NCBI RefSeq assembly: GCF_027474825.1
Contig: NZ_CP107030.1
Coordinates: 3,972,001 to 4,036,000 of the forward strand
From: Maribacter halichondriae
GTDB lineage: Bacteria; Bacteroidota; Bacteroidia; Flavobacteriales; Flavobacteriaceae
Reading direction: 5' to 3'
Length of the DNA: 64,000 bases
The notes under the pieces were generated by a model. That model did no database searches, was not told the origin of the DNA, and worked only from the letters and a program-made list of their open reading frames with translations. Position numbers and translations under genes: made by a program. Below, piece by piece: positions 44,321-53,335 of the stretch (positions are counted from its first letter, which is position 1; the number at the start of each line of letters is the position of its first letter).

Positions 44321-44347
44321 GAAGTTAGTTTGTTGTTGGATTCAAAC

Positions 44348-44380
44348 AAAAAGACCTCGACAACGTGCCGAGGTCTTTTT
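44348..44380. terminator. Rho-independent terminator after the spondin gene
   Basis: AAAAAGACCTCG / CGAGGTCTTTTT form a 12-bp stem with a 9-nt loop and flanking A and T runs. It can work in both directions, since the next gene is convergent. Confidence 0.88.
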
Positions 44381-44400
44381 CATGTATAACGAATACTTTT

Positions 44401-44883
44401 TTATTCCCAAGAATCGATATGTTGGTTCATATCGTCAAAATCGTAACCTCCTACGAGGTCTTTGCGATATTTAAAGGCCAACAAAGTGAGGCCGAGAAGT
44501 AACAGATGTAGTACTAAAATTAAAATACCTAAGGGCATAAATGTACTGGGTATTACATGATTCTCATATTCGGAGTACGTGGTCAACACATAAATAGAAT
44601 CGAAAACCTGAAAAACGTAAACCAAAAAAATCACATAAAGCGCATATTCTAGATTTCGCATTTGTGGGTCTGCAATTTCTCCTTCCTTTATCTTGAACCA
44701 TAACACGTATAGAAATGCAAAATGTACAACGGTGAGAAAAGGAAATATGTAATTGTCAAATTTGAAGAAATAGAATTTATTGGTATAAAGCCCGTAAAAG
44801 CTAAATATAATCAACAAAACCAATACGCCTATGGACACCAGTAGGTTGCGTTTCCAAGGGAGTAATTGTGTAACAAAGTTCAT
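44401..44883 (-). CDS. Four-helix membrane protein, hypothetical
   Basis: A 160-residue protein with four predicted transmembrane helices (about 13-31, 43-62, 82-102, 115-137) and an acidic tail DFDDMNQHIDSWE. I do not recognise a family motif. It is convergent with the spondin gene across a terminator. Located in the inner membrane; function unknown. Confidence 0.7.
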   Translation of the reverse strand: MNFVTQLLPWKRNLLVSIGVLVLLIIFSFYGLYTNKFYFFKFDNYIFPFLTVVHFAFLYVLWFKIKEGEIADPQMRNLEYALYVIFLVYVFQVFDSIYVLTTYSEYENHVIPSTFMPLGILILVLHLLLLGLTLLAFKYRKDLVGGYDFDDMNQHIDSWE

Positions 44884-45081
44884 AGTAAGTAGGTTTCAGG
44901 GATTTGGGGAACCCTAGTTCAAAATTAGAACGCCCCGCTAATTGGTTTATTTTAAAAATATCGATGAAGCGCACCTAATGTTGGGTATCTGCTTGAAAAT
45001 GTTGTGAAACAAAGCCTTATGCCCATTTTAACGAATTCGAAAATAGTATTTATCCAAAGAAAATACCGTTAAAAACTACCT

Positions 45082-45519
45082 CTAAGTAAGCCATTGCTTA
45101 CTGGCGGCATGACGGGAAAAAAACACCAAAGCTATGGAAATGATAATTATGAATACTGCAAAAATCATTCCTCCAGAACCACTTACCTCCATCACGTTAC
45201 TCATAAAGAAGGAGTAAACGTTTTGGGCCAAAACACCCAATAGCGAAAGGACAAGAAGTGATGTCGCCCATTTTTTTCTAATAAGCAGGCCAATGCATCC
45301 CAAAGCACCGAACCACACCGCTATGGCATATGCAGCGGTTACCCAAGAGGGTCGTGTTTCATACAATTCGCGCTGGGCCTCGGGCATTGCGGCCATCATT
45401 TCATCTGACATAAAGGCTTCGAATAAATAGGCGCCGACGCCCATGAGGTTCCAAAGAAGTGCCAGGGCGGCAACAATCCAAAACCAGGTCGGTGGTTTTA
45501 AGGCTGATCTATCGTTCAT
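45082..45519 (-). CDS. Small membrane protein, hypothetical
   Basis: A 145-residue protein with four transmembrane helices. The N-terminal PPTWFWIVAALALLWNLMGVGAY is a conserved feature of small Bacteroidota membrane proteins, and between the first two helices is a region with MAAMPEAQRELYETRPSW. No catalytic motif. Function unknown. About 200 nt upstream of the neighbouring membrane gene nothing else is seen. Confidence 0.72.
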   Translation of the reverse strand: MNDRSALKPPTWFWIVAALALLWNLMGVGAYLFEAFMSDEMMAAMPEAQRELYETRPSWVTAAYAIAVWFGALGCIGLLIRKKWATSLLVLSLLGVLAQNVYSFFMSNVMEVSGSGGMIFAVFIIIISIALVFFSRHAASKQWLT

Positions 45520-45636
45520 AACGTATTGATTTAGTTGGTTATGACCGTAAATTACAAAAAATATTGATTGACAAAACCGAACGTTTCATTTTAATGAATC
45601 GAGTCTTGTGAACACATCACGTTTGACGATTTGTGG

Positions 45637-45644
45637 TATTTTTG
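45637..45644 (+). promoter_or_regulatory. Probable -7 promoter element for the truA-like gene
   Basis: TATTTTTG exactly matches TAnnTTTG and ends 15 nt before the ATG at 45660. The region upstream has TTTG at 45622 and TTG at 45606, but neither gives the ideal 17-23 nt spacing. Confidence 0.45.
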
Positions 45645-45659
45645 AACTAAAGTCGGAAA

Positions 45660-46445
45660 ATGAAGCAAGAACGGCATCACTATGTATTTCAAATACAATT
45701 TTTAGGATTCAGATATAGTGGATGGCAGCAGCAACCCGGTCAGAAGACCATTGAGGGTATGCTCGTCAAAACCCTTACATTTATTCTTCCCGGCCGTAAG
45801 TTCAAAATTTTAGGTGCGGGCCGAACCGATGCCAAAGTTTCAGCATTACAAGCGGCCTTTGAACTGTTCTTGGAGGGTCAACCCATAGAAGACGATGTGA
45901 GTTTTACGGCAATTTTCAATGCAAATTTGCCTCCAGACATTAAAGTAATTAAAATGTATCAGGTCGATGAAAGCTTTAATATCATTCACGATAGTAAAAG
46001 CAAGCAATATGTATATCTCTTTTCCTTCGGACAAAAGAATCATCCGTTCTGTGCACCGTTCTTGGCGAATATTTTGGATAATCTCGACATAGAACTTATG
46101 ACTGAGGCGGCAAAAATGTTTGTAGGAACCCATGATTTTTCATTGTATACGGCAAGCATTCAAGAGCATATAAAGGTTATCAGAACCATTCATTCATGCA
46201 AAATATGTAATAATGATTTTATTTCTGCCAGTTTTTTTCCTGAACTGACCTATGCTTTTGTAATAGAAGGTGAAGGCTTTATGCGCTATCAAGTTCGAAT
46301 GATGATGGGTGCGCTCATACAATTGGGCAAAGGAATACTTTCCATTGAAGATATACGGCGTTCTTTGATTCCCGATTTAAGTATGAAGTTGGAATATATA
46401 GCTCCGGCTTCGGGACTATTGTTACATCGACTGGACTTTAAATAA
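45660..46445 (+). CDS. tRNA pseudouridine synthase A-like, divergent paralogue
   Basis: A 261-residue TruA-family protein. TruA converts U38-40 in tRNA anticodon arms to pseudouridine. The start YVFQIQFLGFRYSGWQQQPG, the catalytic Asp segment GAGRTDAKVSALQAAF, and the C-terminal FMRYQVRMMMGALIQLGKG are all of this family. The usual catalytic motif is GRTDAGVHA; here Lys and Ser replace the Gly and His, so this looks like a paralogue rather than the housekeeping TruA. Target RNA unknown. corA follows 47 nt downstream. Confidence 0.78.
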   Translation: MKQERHHYVFQIQFLGFRYSGWQQQPGQKTIEGMLVKTLTFILPGRKFKILGAGRTDAKVSALQAAFELFLEGQPIEDDVSFTAIFNANLPPDIKVIKMYQVDESFNIIHDSKSKQYVYLFSFGQKNHPFCAPFLANILDNLDIELMTEAAKMFVGTHDFSLYTASIQEHIKVIRTIHSCKICNNDFISASFFPELTYAFVIEGEGFMRYQVRMMMGALIQLGKGILSIEDIRRSLIPDLSMKLEYIAPASGLLLHRLDFK

Positions 46446-46492
46446 CCCATATGCCTTATAACTTTGTAGTATATTTATAGAAAGAACCCAAC

Positions 46493-47584
46493 ATGGCCAA
46501 AAGAAAAGCAGGAACCAAAACTACGAACCGAAAGACTTCAAAAAGGCGCAACAAACTCGGAAAGGCCCCTGGCACCATCACCTACATGGGCCACAGGGAG
46601 AATCTTTCTAGCGAAGTGGCCATTCTGGAATTCAACAGTGAATTCAGCACACTTCATAAACCGGGCAACATAGAGCAAATCGTTGCGCATAAAGATTCGC
46701 CAACAACCTCTTGGGTGAATATCGTCGGTTTGAACGATGAAAATTTTATTGAAAAAGTAGGCCATTACTTTGGTTTGAACTCTTTGGTTCTTGAGGATAT
46801 CGTGAACACCCAACAGCGACCGAAAATCGATGAGTACGACGCTTATATTTTTGGTGTATTCAAAATGCTATATGTCAATGACGCCGATCAATTGGTCGGC
46901 GAACACGTAGCTATTGTTTTGCTCGACAACTGTGTTTTAATGTTTCAAGAGATCGAAGAAGATGTTTTTGATGGGGTCAGAGATCGTGTGGTAAACAAAT
47001 ATGGAAGAATTCGTAGTAAGGGACCCGACTATCTGTTTTTCGCCCTTTTAGATGCCATTATTGATAATTACTTTGTTGTGCTGGAGTACCTCAATCATAA
47101 GATTGAGCTTTTAGAGGAACAAGTTTATTCGAATCCCAATCCGGAGGTCGCACACGATATTCAGGACCTTAAAAAAGAAGTCTTAAAAGTCAGGCGTTGG
47201 ATTTTCCCCGTAAAGGAATTGATTGGAAGGTTAATCGATTCAGAAAATCAATTGATATCAAAAGACACCAAAATGTTTTTGCGGGATGCACAAGATCATT
47301 GTATCGAAATCAACGAAAGTCTTCAGATTTACCGCGAAATATCAATGAGCCTTATGGAAATGTACATGAGCAACATGAGCAATAAGATGAACGAGGTAAT
47401 GAAAGTACTGACCATAATGGCCTCAATCTTTATCCCCCTGACCTTCATTGCGGGAATTTATGGAATGAATTTTGACCATATGCCCGAACTGCATTGGGAA
47501 TATGGATATTTTATGGTGTGGGGTGTAATGATTGTACTTTTTATAGGAATGTTGATCTACTTCAAAAGAAAAAACTGGTTGTAG
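46493..47584 (+). CDS. corA: CorA-family magnesium/cobalt transporter
   Basis: A 363-residue CorA protein: a long cytosolic domain, then two C-terminal transmembrane helices with the ion-filter signature YGMN (in AGIYGMNFDHMPELHWEYGY). A long alpha helix before it (about residues 215-300) fits the stalk of the pentamer. The N-terminus is unusually basic (MAKRKAGTKTTNRKTSKRRN). Takes up Mg2+ passively along the membrane potential. Convergent with cysM. Confidence 0.93.
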   Translation: MAKRKAGTKTTNRKTSKRRNKLGKAPGTITYMGHRENLSSEVAILEFNSEFSTLHKPGNIEQIVAHKDSPTTSWVNIVGLNDENFIEKVGHYFGLNSLVLEDIVNTQQRPKIDEYDAYIFGVFKMLYVNDADQLVGEHVAIVLLDNCVLMFQEIEEDVFDGVRDRVVNKYGRIRSKGPDYLFFALLDAIIDNYFVVLEYLNHKIELLEEQVYSNPNPEVAHDIQDLKKEVLKVRRWIFPVKELIGRLIDSENQLISKDTKMFLRDAQDHCIEINESLQIYREISMSLMEMYMSNMSNKMNEVMKVLTIMASIFIPLTFIAGIYGMNFDHMPELHWEYGYFMVWGVMIVLFIGMLIYFKRKNWL

Positions 47585-47619
47585 AAGACAGGGGATATGC
47601 AACTATATCTTGATTTCGG

Positions 47620-48504
47620 CTAGCCGAATAAATCCGAAGATAGGTATCGGTCCCCACGATCACATATAATGCAGACAATAGTGCCACTTTCAAGAGTGTC
47701 GGCCAATCGCAATGCAGCGGTTACGGCCCCACCACTGCTCATTCCTGAAAATATGCCTTCTTCCATTGCCAATTTTCGGGCCATATCCGCAGCCTGTTCT
47801 TGGCTCACTTCTAAAATCGAGTCGACTTTATTTGGATTGAATATCTTGGGTAAATACGCTTCGGGCCATTTTCGAATACCGGGAATACTGGACCCATCCG
47901 TAGGCTGAACTCCTACGATTTGAACATCGGGGTTCTTTTCTTTCAAAAAGGTCGAGGTGCCCATAATCGTCCCTGTAGTTCCCATGGAAGATACGAAATG
48001 AGTAATCTCACCTTCGGTATCCTTCCAAATTTCTGGACCCGTTGTGTTGTAGTGCGCCTTCCAATTATCATCATTGGCAAATTGATTGATCATAATGAAT
48101 CCGTCGTTTTTGACTTTTGATTCGGCGTAGTCCCTTGCGCCTTCGATTCCTACGTCCGATGAGGTCAATGTTACCTTCGCTCCAAAAGCGCGCATGGTCT
48201 GTACCCGTTCTTTGGTCGCGTTTTCGGGCATGACCAATTCCATGGTAAGTCCATAAATACTGGCTATCATAGCCAAGGCAATTCCGGTATTGCCACTAGT
48301 GGCTTCGATAAGTTTGGAGTTTCGGTCCAAATCTCCTCGCTCCAGTCCACTTTTCAACATATTATAAGCTGCGCGGTCTTTTACACTTCCTCCAGGGTTA
48401 TGTCCTTCAAGTTTAAAAAACAGTTTTACGTTCTTGTTTTGGTTGAGCGTTCTTGATTCCACCAAGGGGGTGTTTCCGATAAGATCCAATATTGATTTAG
48501 GCAT
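47620..48504 (-). CDS. cysM: Cysteine synthase B
   Basis: A 294-residue PLP enzyme that makes cysteine from O-acetylserine and sulfide (or thiosulfate in CysM). PLP-Lys in GGSVKDRAAYNML, TSGNTGIALA (phosphate-binding loop), MGTTGTIMG and GIFSGMSSGG are visible. The size and YLPKIFNPNKVDSI segment favour CysM over CysK. It overlaps the serine acetyltransferase gene by 8 nt, so the pair is cotranslated and makes cysteine from serine. Confidence 0.9.
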   Translation of the reverse strand: MPKSILDLIGNTPLVESRTLNQNKNVKLFFKLEGHNPGGSVKDRAAYNMLKSGLERGDLDRNSKLIEATSGNTGIALAMIASIYGLTMELVMPENATKERVQTMRAFGAKVTLTSSDVGIEGARDYAESKVKNDGFIMINQFANDDNWKAHYNTTGPEIWKDTEGEITHFVSSMGTTGTIMGTSTFLKEKNPDVQIVGVQPTDGSSIPGIRKWPEAYLPKIFNPNKVDSILEVSQEQAADMARKLAMEEGIFSGMSSGGAVTAALRLADTLESGTIVCIICDRGDRYLSSDLFG

Positions 48505-49309
48505 TGGGCAAGGTCTTTATTTTGATTTCAGGCGTATGGAAAACCGTTGAATTTGCAGGAACGGAGGCAGTTAGCCACGCATTTCCTCCTATGACACTAT
48601 TCTCTCCGATAACTGTGTTTCCTCCTAAAATTGTGGCATTCGCATAGATGGTTACATTGTTTTCGATGGTGGGATGTCGCTTGGTCTTTTGCAAATTTTT
48701 GGCGACATAGAGGGCTCCGAGAGTAACGCCCTGATAGATTTTGACGTTATCTTTTATGACCGCGGTTTCGCCTATGACGACACCCGTTGCATGATCGATA
48801 AAGAACGATTTTCCTATTTGGGCCCCGGGATTGATATCCACTCCCGTCTGCCGGTGCGCATATTCGGTCATCAATCTTGGTACGAGCGGGAATCCCTTTT
48901 CATATAGCTCATGGGCCAAGCGATAAATGGCTATGGCGTAAAATCCTGGATAGGCCATGTAAACTTCCTCTATCGACAGCGACGCCGGGTCGCAGCTCAC
49001 GATGGCTTCCGCATCCAAATTCAGGCTTTCCAAGATGGACGGTAATTCGGCTACATAGGTTTCCCATAATTTTTCGCATGGACTTTCCACGTTCCAGCAC
49101 GCCATTTCAACAAGAATTTCGAATTCCTTTTCTAAGGCGGTAAGATTATCTTCGACCGGGGTATCGATATCGAACAAGGTATAGAAAAGCCTATCCGTAA
49201 ATGATTCTACCTTCTTTTTTAGGGCAAATCGCAAATTCGGTTGCTTCTTATGGGCCTTGATTTTTTCTACCAGGGATGTACGGTTCATTTTTTGGAATTT
49301 GATATTCAA
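48497..49309 (-). CDS. cysE: Serine O-acetyltransferase
   Basis: Supplies O-acetylserine to CysM. A 270-residue protein with the EpsC-type long N-terminal helical region (about 1-130) and a left-handed beta-helix of hexapeptide repeats (about 165-250). The active-site His residues are in DINPGAQIGKSFFIDHATGV. The repeats VVIGETAVI, NVTIYANATI and GGNTVIGENSVI are clear. It is the first gene of the cysEM pair. The tail VFHTPEIKIKTLPNA is the usual C-terminal extension region. Confidence 0.9.
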   Translation of the reverse strand: MNIKFQKMNRTSLVEKIKAHKKQPNLRFALKKKVESFTDRLFYTLFDIDTPVEDNLTALEKEFEILVEMACWNVESPCEKLWETYVAELPSILESLNLDAEAIVSCDPASLSIEEVYMAYPGFYAIAIYRLAHELYEKGFPLVPRLMTEYAHRQTGVDINPGAQIGKSFFIDHATGVVIGETAVIKDNVKIYQGVTLGALYVAKNLQKTKRHPTIENNVTIYANATILGGNTVIGENSVIGGNAWLTASVPANSTVFHTPEIKIKTLPNA

Positions 49310-49382
49310 AATTAACCATAAATCCGAGCGGAGTTTAGGTCAAATGGTTAACTTTAGCTTAAAATCACAAGATATAGGTCGC

Positions 49383-50063
49383 ATGTTACATCCTGTAATT
49401 ACCAAAGAAACATTCCAATTTTTAAAAAAATTGGAGAAGAACAATGCCCGAGAGTGGTTCGAAGAACATAAAAAAGAATTTAAGGGGCATGAAGCGGATG
49501 TGAAACGGTTTTTTATATCCGTAATGGAGGGTTTGAAAGCCAACGATGAGATTGAGAAAATGAAAATGTTCCGTATTTACAGGGATGTTCGCTTTTCGAA
49601 TGACAAGACCCCATACAAAACCCATCTTGCCGGCTCATTTTCAAGGGCCGGGGCTCGTTTGCGAGGCGGATACTATATGCATCTTAAACCCGGGGACAGC
49701 TTTATCGCTATGGGTTTTTGGGAACCCAATAAAGAAGATTTGCTCCGTATCAGAAAGGAGCTGGAACTCGATGCGACAGAATTTCGAAAAGTCATCAACG
49801 AAAAATCGTTCAAAAAAATATGGGGCGATTTGGTGGGTGATGAGGTAAAAACGGCGCCCAAAGGCTTCGATAAGGAGCATCAAAATATTGACCTGATCAA
49901 GAAAAAACAGTTCATTTTTGTGCGTAAGTTTAAAGATGAAGAGGTTCTTGACAAAGACTTTGGTAATACCATAGTCGAATCATTCAAAGCGGTAAGGCCT
50001 TATTTCGATTTGATGAGCGAGATACTTACCACCGATTTGAACGGAATCTCTTTGCTAAACTAG
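49383..50063 (+). CDS. DUF2461 family protein
   Basis: About 226 residues from ATG 49383 (MLHPVITKETFQFLKKLEKN). The family motif NNAREWFEEHKKEF is near the start and FRIYRDVRFSNDKTPYKTH follows at about 60-80, with a GGYYMHLKPGDSFIAMGFW strand. Function unknown; conserved in Bacteroidota and Proteobacteria. The longer frame upstream overlaps cysE on the other strand and is unlikely. Its 3' end overlaps the next, convergent gene by 9 nt. Confidence 0.85.
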   Translation: MLHPVITKETFQFLKKLEKNNAREWFEEHKKEFKGHEADVKRFFISVMEGLKANDEIEKMKMFRIYRDVRFSNDKTPYKTHLAGSFSRAGARLRGGYYMHLKPGDSFIAMGFWEPNKEDLLRIRKELELDATEFRKVINEKSFKKIWGDLVGDEVKTAPKGFDKEHQNIDLIKKKQFIFVRKFKDEEVLDKDFGNTIVESFKAVRPYFDLMSEILTTDLNGISLLN

Positions 50064-50462
50064 CACTGGCTCTTCGAAAAGCTGTATTTGGTCTTTGAAC
50101 CTCATAATGACCATATTCATCATTCGTTTGTTCAGTGACGAAGAATTCTGGATGTAAAGGCCATATTCTTCAACGGTAAACTGGCCTATAATCATCCCTT
50201 TCAGCGAATTGCGAAGTTTGATGTCCTTCTGTATCGAGTTTTCAATGTATTCCAATTGGTTTTCAAGGGATAGTTCGTGAAAACGGTTCTTGTGCTTTCG
50301 AATATAATTTTTGAAAACACCAATGAGCAAGTCGTTTTGGAGTTTAAGAACTGGCCGTAAGGTCAGATTTTGGAACTGCTCTTCGGAACCGGTGTATTCG
50401 GAAATGGAAGCTGTTTTAATCTGAGGACGGATCTTGAGAAGATTTTGGGATCTTTCTGGCAT
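50055..50462 (-). CDS. Conserved hypothetical protein (often labelled glyoxalase)
   Basis: A 135-residue cytosolic helical protein with EEQFQNLTLRPVLKLQNDLL (about 27-46) and LRNSLKGMIIGQFTVEEYGLYI (about 83-104), conserved in Flavobacteriaceae. Some databases name this family glyoxalase, but no metal-binding motif or glyoxalase fold signature is visible, so I do not use that label as a function. Convergent with the DUF2461 gene, overlapping it by 9 nt. Confidence 0.65.
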   Translation of the reverse strand: MPERSQNLLKIRPQIKTASISEYTGSEEQFQNLTLRPVLKLQNDLLIGVFKNYIRKHKNRFHELSLENQLEYIENSIQKDIKLRNSLKGMIIGQFTVEEYGLYIQNSSSLNKRMMNMVIMRFKDQIQLFEEPVLV

Positions 50463-50625
50463 GATTGGGAGTTTTTATAAAAGTACCCCATATTTCAAAC
50501 GACTATGGATTGTCTTTGCATAGTTTTTAACGAGGTTATAAACAACAGGTATCATCGTTACTTTTTCAACCAATCAAGTCCTTTCTATCCCGTTAATATG
50601 CGTATTTTTAAGCATAAAAAAAGAT

Positions 50626-51981
50626 ATGAAAACTTCGGTAAATCCATATAATGGAAAAGTATTGTTCAAGTTCAAAACGTTGAACAGAAAGGAATTGAAT
50701 GATATTATTGAAACTTCAAGTCAAATCTTTGATTCTTGGAGAAATACCACTTTTGAACATCGGTCCGAATTGCTATTGAATGCTGCCAAGGTATTGAGAG
50801 ACCATAAAAATCAATATGCCGAAACCATTACCAAGGAAATGGGAAAGCCTATCTCACAATCGATTGCAGAAATCGAAAAATGTGCTTGGGTCTGTGAGTA
50901 TTATGCTGAAAATGCAAAGAAACAGTTAGAAGATGAAGTCATCGAAACCGATGCGCATAAGAGTTATGTCCGCTATGAACCTTTAGGAGCGATATTGGCC
51001 GTAATGCCATGGAACTATCCGTTTTGGCAAGTATTCCGTTTTGCCGCCCCAAATTTAATGGCTGGGAATGTAGGACTCCTCAAACATGCCTCGAACGTGA
51101 TGAAATCCGCCCAATTAATAGAAGCGACTTTTATAGAAGCGGGATTTCCCAAAGGCTGTTTTCAGAACTTACTTGTAGGAAGCGATACCATAAAGTCCAT
51201 AATTGAAAATGATATAGTAAAGGCAGTTACCCTTACGGGCAGCAAACCGGCAGGATCATCGGTTGCCTCCATTGCCGGAAACGAGATAAAGAAAACCGTA
51301 TTGGAACTCGGTGGAAGCAATGCGCTGATTATATTCGACAATGCCGATTTGGATAAGGCCGTCGAGACCTGTGTACAGGCACGCTTTCAAAATACAGGTC
51401 AAAGTTGTATCGCAGGTAAACGACTTCTGATTCAACAAGATATAGCCATTGAATTCACTAAAAAATTCAAGGAAGCCGTCCAAGAATTAAAAAGCGGCGA
51501 CCCAATGGACAAAGAAACCTATATCGGAGTATTGGCCCGTGAAGATTTGGCCGAAGATTTGGAAAAACAGGTAGAGAAGTCCGTTGCAATGGGAGCGGAA
51601 ATCATTTTGGGCGGAAAACGAAAAGGAACTTATTTCGAACCGACCATCTTGGTCAATGTTTCAAAGGAAATGCCCATTTTCAACGAAGAAACCTTTGGCC
51701 CTGCTATCGGAATCACTATTTTTGAAAGTGAACCCGATGCCGTTGATTTGTGCAATGCCTCCGATTTTGGTTTGGGTGTTTCCATTTTCACTTCGGACCT
51801 CGAAAAAGCCGAAAGACTGGTTCCTGAATTTAACGAGGGCGCTGTATTTGTCAACGAACTTGTTAAAAGCGACCCACGGCTTCCTTTCGGGGGCGTAAAG
51901 ATTTCCGGATATGGCAGGGAACTCTCGGCGCACGGCATCAGGGAATTTGTAAATAAGAAAACCGTTTATATCAAAAAATGA
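50626..51981 (+). CDS. NAD(P)-dependent succinate-semialdehyde dehydrogenase-like aldehyde dehydrogenase
   Basis: A 451-residue aldehyde dehydrogenase. Motifs: MPWNYPFWQVFR, cofactor TLTGSKPAGSSVAS, catalytic Glu in LELGGSNALIIF, catalytic Cys in NTGQSCIAGKR, and the C-terminal SGYGRELSAHGIREFVN typical of GabD-type enzymes. It oxidises an aldehyde to its acid; succinate semialdehyde is the best guess from overall similarity. No GABA transaminase gene nearby. The start of the DUF72 gene overlaps its stop by 4 nt. Confidence 0.85.
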   Translation: MKTSVNPYNGKVLFKFKTLNRKELNDIIETSSQIFDSWRNTTFEHRSELLLNAAKVLRDHKNQYAETITKEMGKPISQSIAEIEKCAWVCEYYAENAKKQLEDEVIETDAHKSYVRYEPLGAILAVMPWNYPFWQVFRFAAPNLMAGNVGLLKHASNVMKSAQLIEATFIEAGFPKGCFQNLLVGSDTIKSIIENDIVKAVTLTGSKPAGSSVASIAGNEIKKTVLELGGSNALIIFDNADLDKAVETCVQARFQNTGQSCIAGKRLLIQQDIAIEFTKKFKEAVQELKSGDPMDKETYIGVLAREDLAEDLEKQVEKSVAMGAEIILGGKRKGTYFEPTILVNVSKEMPIFNEETFGPAIGITIFESEPDAVDLCNASDFGLGVSIFTSDLEKAERLVPEFNEGAVFVNELVKSDPRLPFGGVKISGYGRELSAHGIREFVNKKTVYIKK

Positions 51982-52874
51982 AATTTGGAAAAGTAGATAA
52001 TCCTGAATTGATTGATTTTTCGATTCCGAAAGACCATCCGGACACTCCTGTACTCTTGTCAAAATACAAAGGCGATAACCCTTTGAACGTCTATGTCGGT
52101 TGCGCGAAATGGAACCGGCAAGACCTTAAGAATTTCTACCCGCGCGGCACTAAGGACGAATTGGCCTATTATTCAACGCAATTCAACTGTATCGAATTGA
52201 ATGCTACTTTTTATCGCATATTTCCGGCGGAAACCTATGTGAACTGGAATGGCAAGACTCCTGAAAATTTCAAGTTTTTTCCAAAAATCGTTCAAAACGT
52301 CAGTCATTTACGCAGATTGAACGACCAAGCCTATCACATTTTGGAGGAATATTTGAACGTAACCTCAAATTTGGATACTAAATTAGGCACCATCTTTTTA
52401 CAGATGCACAATAACTTTAGTCCCAAAGATTGGGATAGGGTAGTGCGTTTTGTTGAAAATTGGCCTAAGGAGTTTTCTCTGGCCATGGAATTTCGGCACA
52501 CAGACTGGTTCAATGACGAAAAAATTTCCCAAGAACTGTATCATTTGTTAGAGGAGAACGATATCGCCAATATATTGGTCGACACCGCAGGTAGACGCGA
52601 TTTAATGCATATGCGCCTGACCAATAACGAGGCATTTATTCGCTACGTAGGTGCGAATCACGAAAGCGATTATTCACGTTTGGATGAATGGGTAGAAAAA
52701 TTGGCGGACTGGAAGCAAAAAGGACTGAAGAACATCCATTTTTTCGTGCATCAAAATATGGAGTTGGCATCTCCGCTACTTTCCGCATACTTTATTCCGA
52801 AATTGAACGAGAAATTGGGGTGTAATTTGCATATTCCTAAAACTTTGGGAGGTTCGGATTTAAAACTGTTCTAA
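51978..52874 (+). CDS. DUF72 TIM-barrel protein
   Basis: A 298-residue protein. N-terminal region VYVGCAKWNRQDLKNFYPRGT, then STQFNCIELNATFYRIFPAET, FKFFPKIVQNVSHLRRLN and AMEFRHTDWF are all DUF72 landmarks. The fold is TIM-barrel-like; structures exist but no accepted reaction. ATG overlaps the aldehyde dehydrogenase stop (ATGA), so cotranslated with it. Function unknown. Confidence 0.88.
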   Translation: MKFGKVDNPELIDFSIPKDHPDTPVLLSKYKGDNPLNVYVGCAKWNRQDLKNFYPRGTKDELAYYSTQFNCIELNATFYRIFPAETYVNWNGKTPENFKFFPKIVQNVSHLRRLNDQAYHILEEYLNVTSNLDTKLGTIFLQMHNNFSPKDWDRVVRFVENWPKEFSLAMEFRHTDWFNDEKISQELYHLLEENDIANILVDTAGRRDLMHMRLTNNEAFIRYVGANHESDYSRLDEWVEKLADWKQKGLKNIHFFVHQNMELASPLLSAYFIPKLNEKLGCNLHIPKTLGGSDLKLF

Positions 52875-52889
52875 CGACAGATTCTTCCC

Positions 52890-52897
52890 TAATTTTG
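52890..52897 (+). promoter_or_regulatory. Probable -7 promoter element for the thioesterase gene
   Basis: TAATTTTG exactly matches TAnnTTTG and lies 20 nt before ATG 52918. No good -33 box is visible, since the upstream bases are in the end of the DUF72 gene. Confidence 0.45.
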
Positions 52898-52917
52898 CCT
52901 TAATCAAAATATGTGTT

Positions 52918-53313
52918 ATGAGATTTCACACAAGAAAATGGGTAAAACCTGAAGATTTAAATGCCAACGAGACCCTTTTCGGTGGCCGAGTACTTGCATG
53001 GGTAGATGAGGAGGCCGCCTTGTACAGTATCATTCAATTGGAGAATAAAAGAGTGGTCACCAAATACATGTCGGAAATCAACTTTATGAGCACTGCAAAT
53101 CAAGGCGATGTTATTGAAATCGGAATCGAAGTCGTGAAATTCGGAAAATCATCGTTGACCTTGAATTGCGAAGTTCGAAATAAAATGACCCATGAAACCA
53201 TTGTGACGGTCGACAATATCATCATGGTCAATCTAGATGAGAACGGCAAGCCCTTACCGCATGGAAAGACCAAAGTGGAATTTGTTAAAGATCGCCTGGC
53301 CTCGAAAACCTAG
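52918..53313 (+). CDS. Acyl-CoA thioesterase, YciA-like hotdog fold
   Basis: A 131-residue single hotdog domain. ANETLFGGRVLAWVDEEAAL holds the conserved GG-x-x-L-x-W-x-D catalytic helix of acyl-CoA thioesterases, followed by the strands VTKYMSEINFMSTANQGDVIEIG and LNCEVRNKMTHETIVTVDNI. Hydrolyses acyl-CoA to free acid and CoA; chain length preference is unknown. It has its own -7 element. Convergent with the dipeptidase gene across a small hairpin. Confidence 0.87.
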   Translation: MRFHTRKWVKPEDLNANETLFGGRVLAWVDEEAALYSIIQLENKRVVTKYMSEINFMSTANQGDVIEIGIEVVKFGKSSLTLNCEVRNKMTHETIVTVDNIIMVNLDENGKPLPHGKTKVEFVKDRLASKT

Positions 53314-53335
53314 AGACTATTTCAAAACAGTCTCT
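53312..53335. terminator. Short hairpin between convergent genes
   Basis: AGAGACT (53312-53318) / AGTCTCT (53329-53335) form a 7-bp stem around an A/T-rich loop. It overlaps the stop codons of the thioesterase and dipeptidase genes. It lacks a long T run, so a terminator role is uncertain. Confidence 0.4.
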
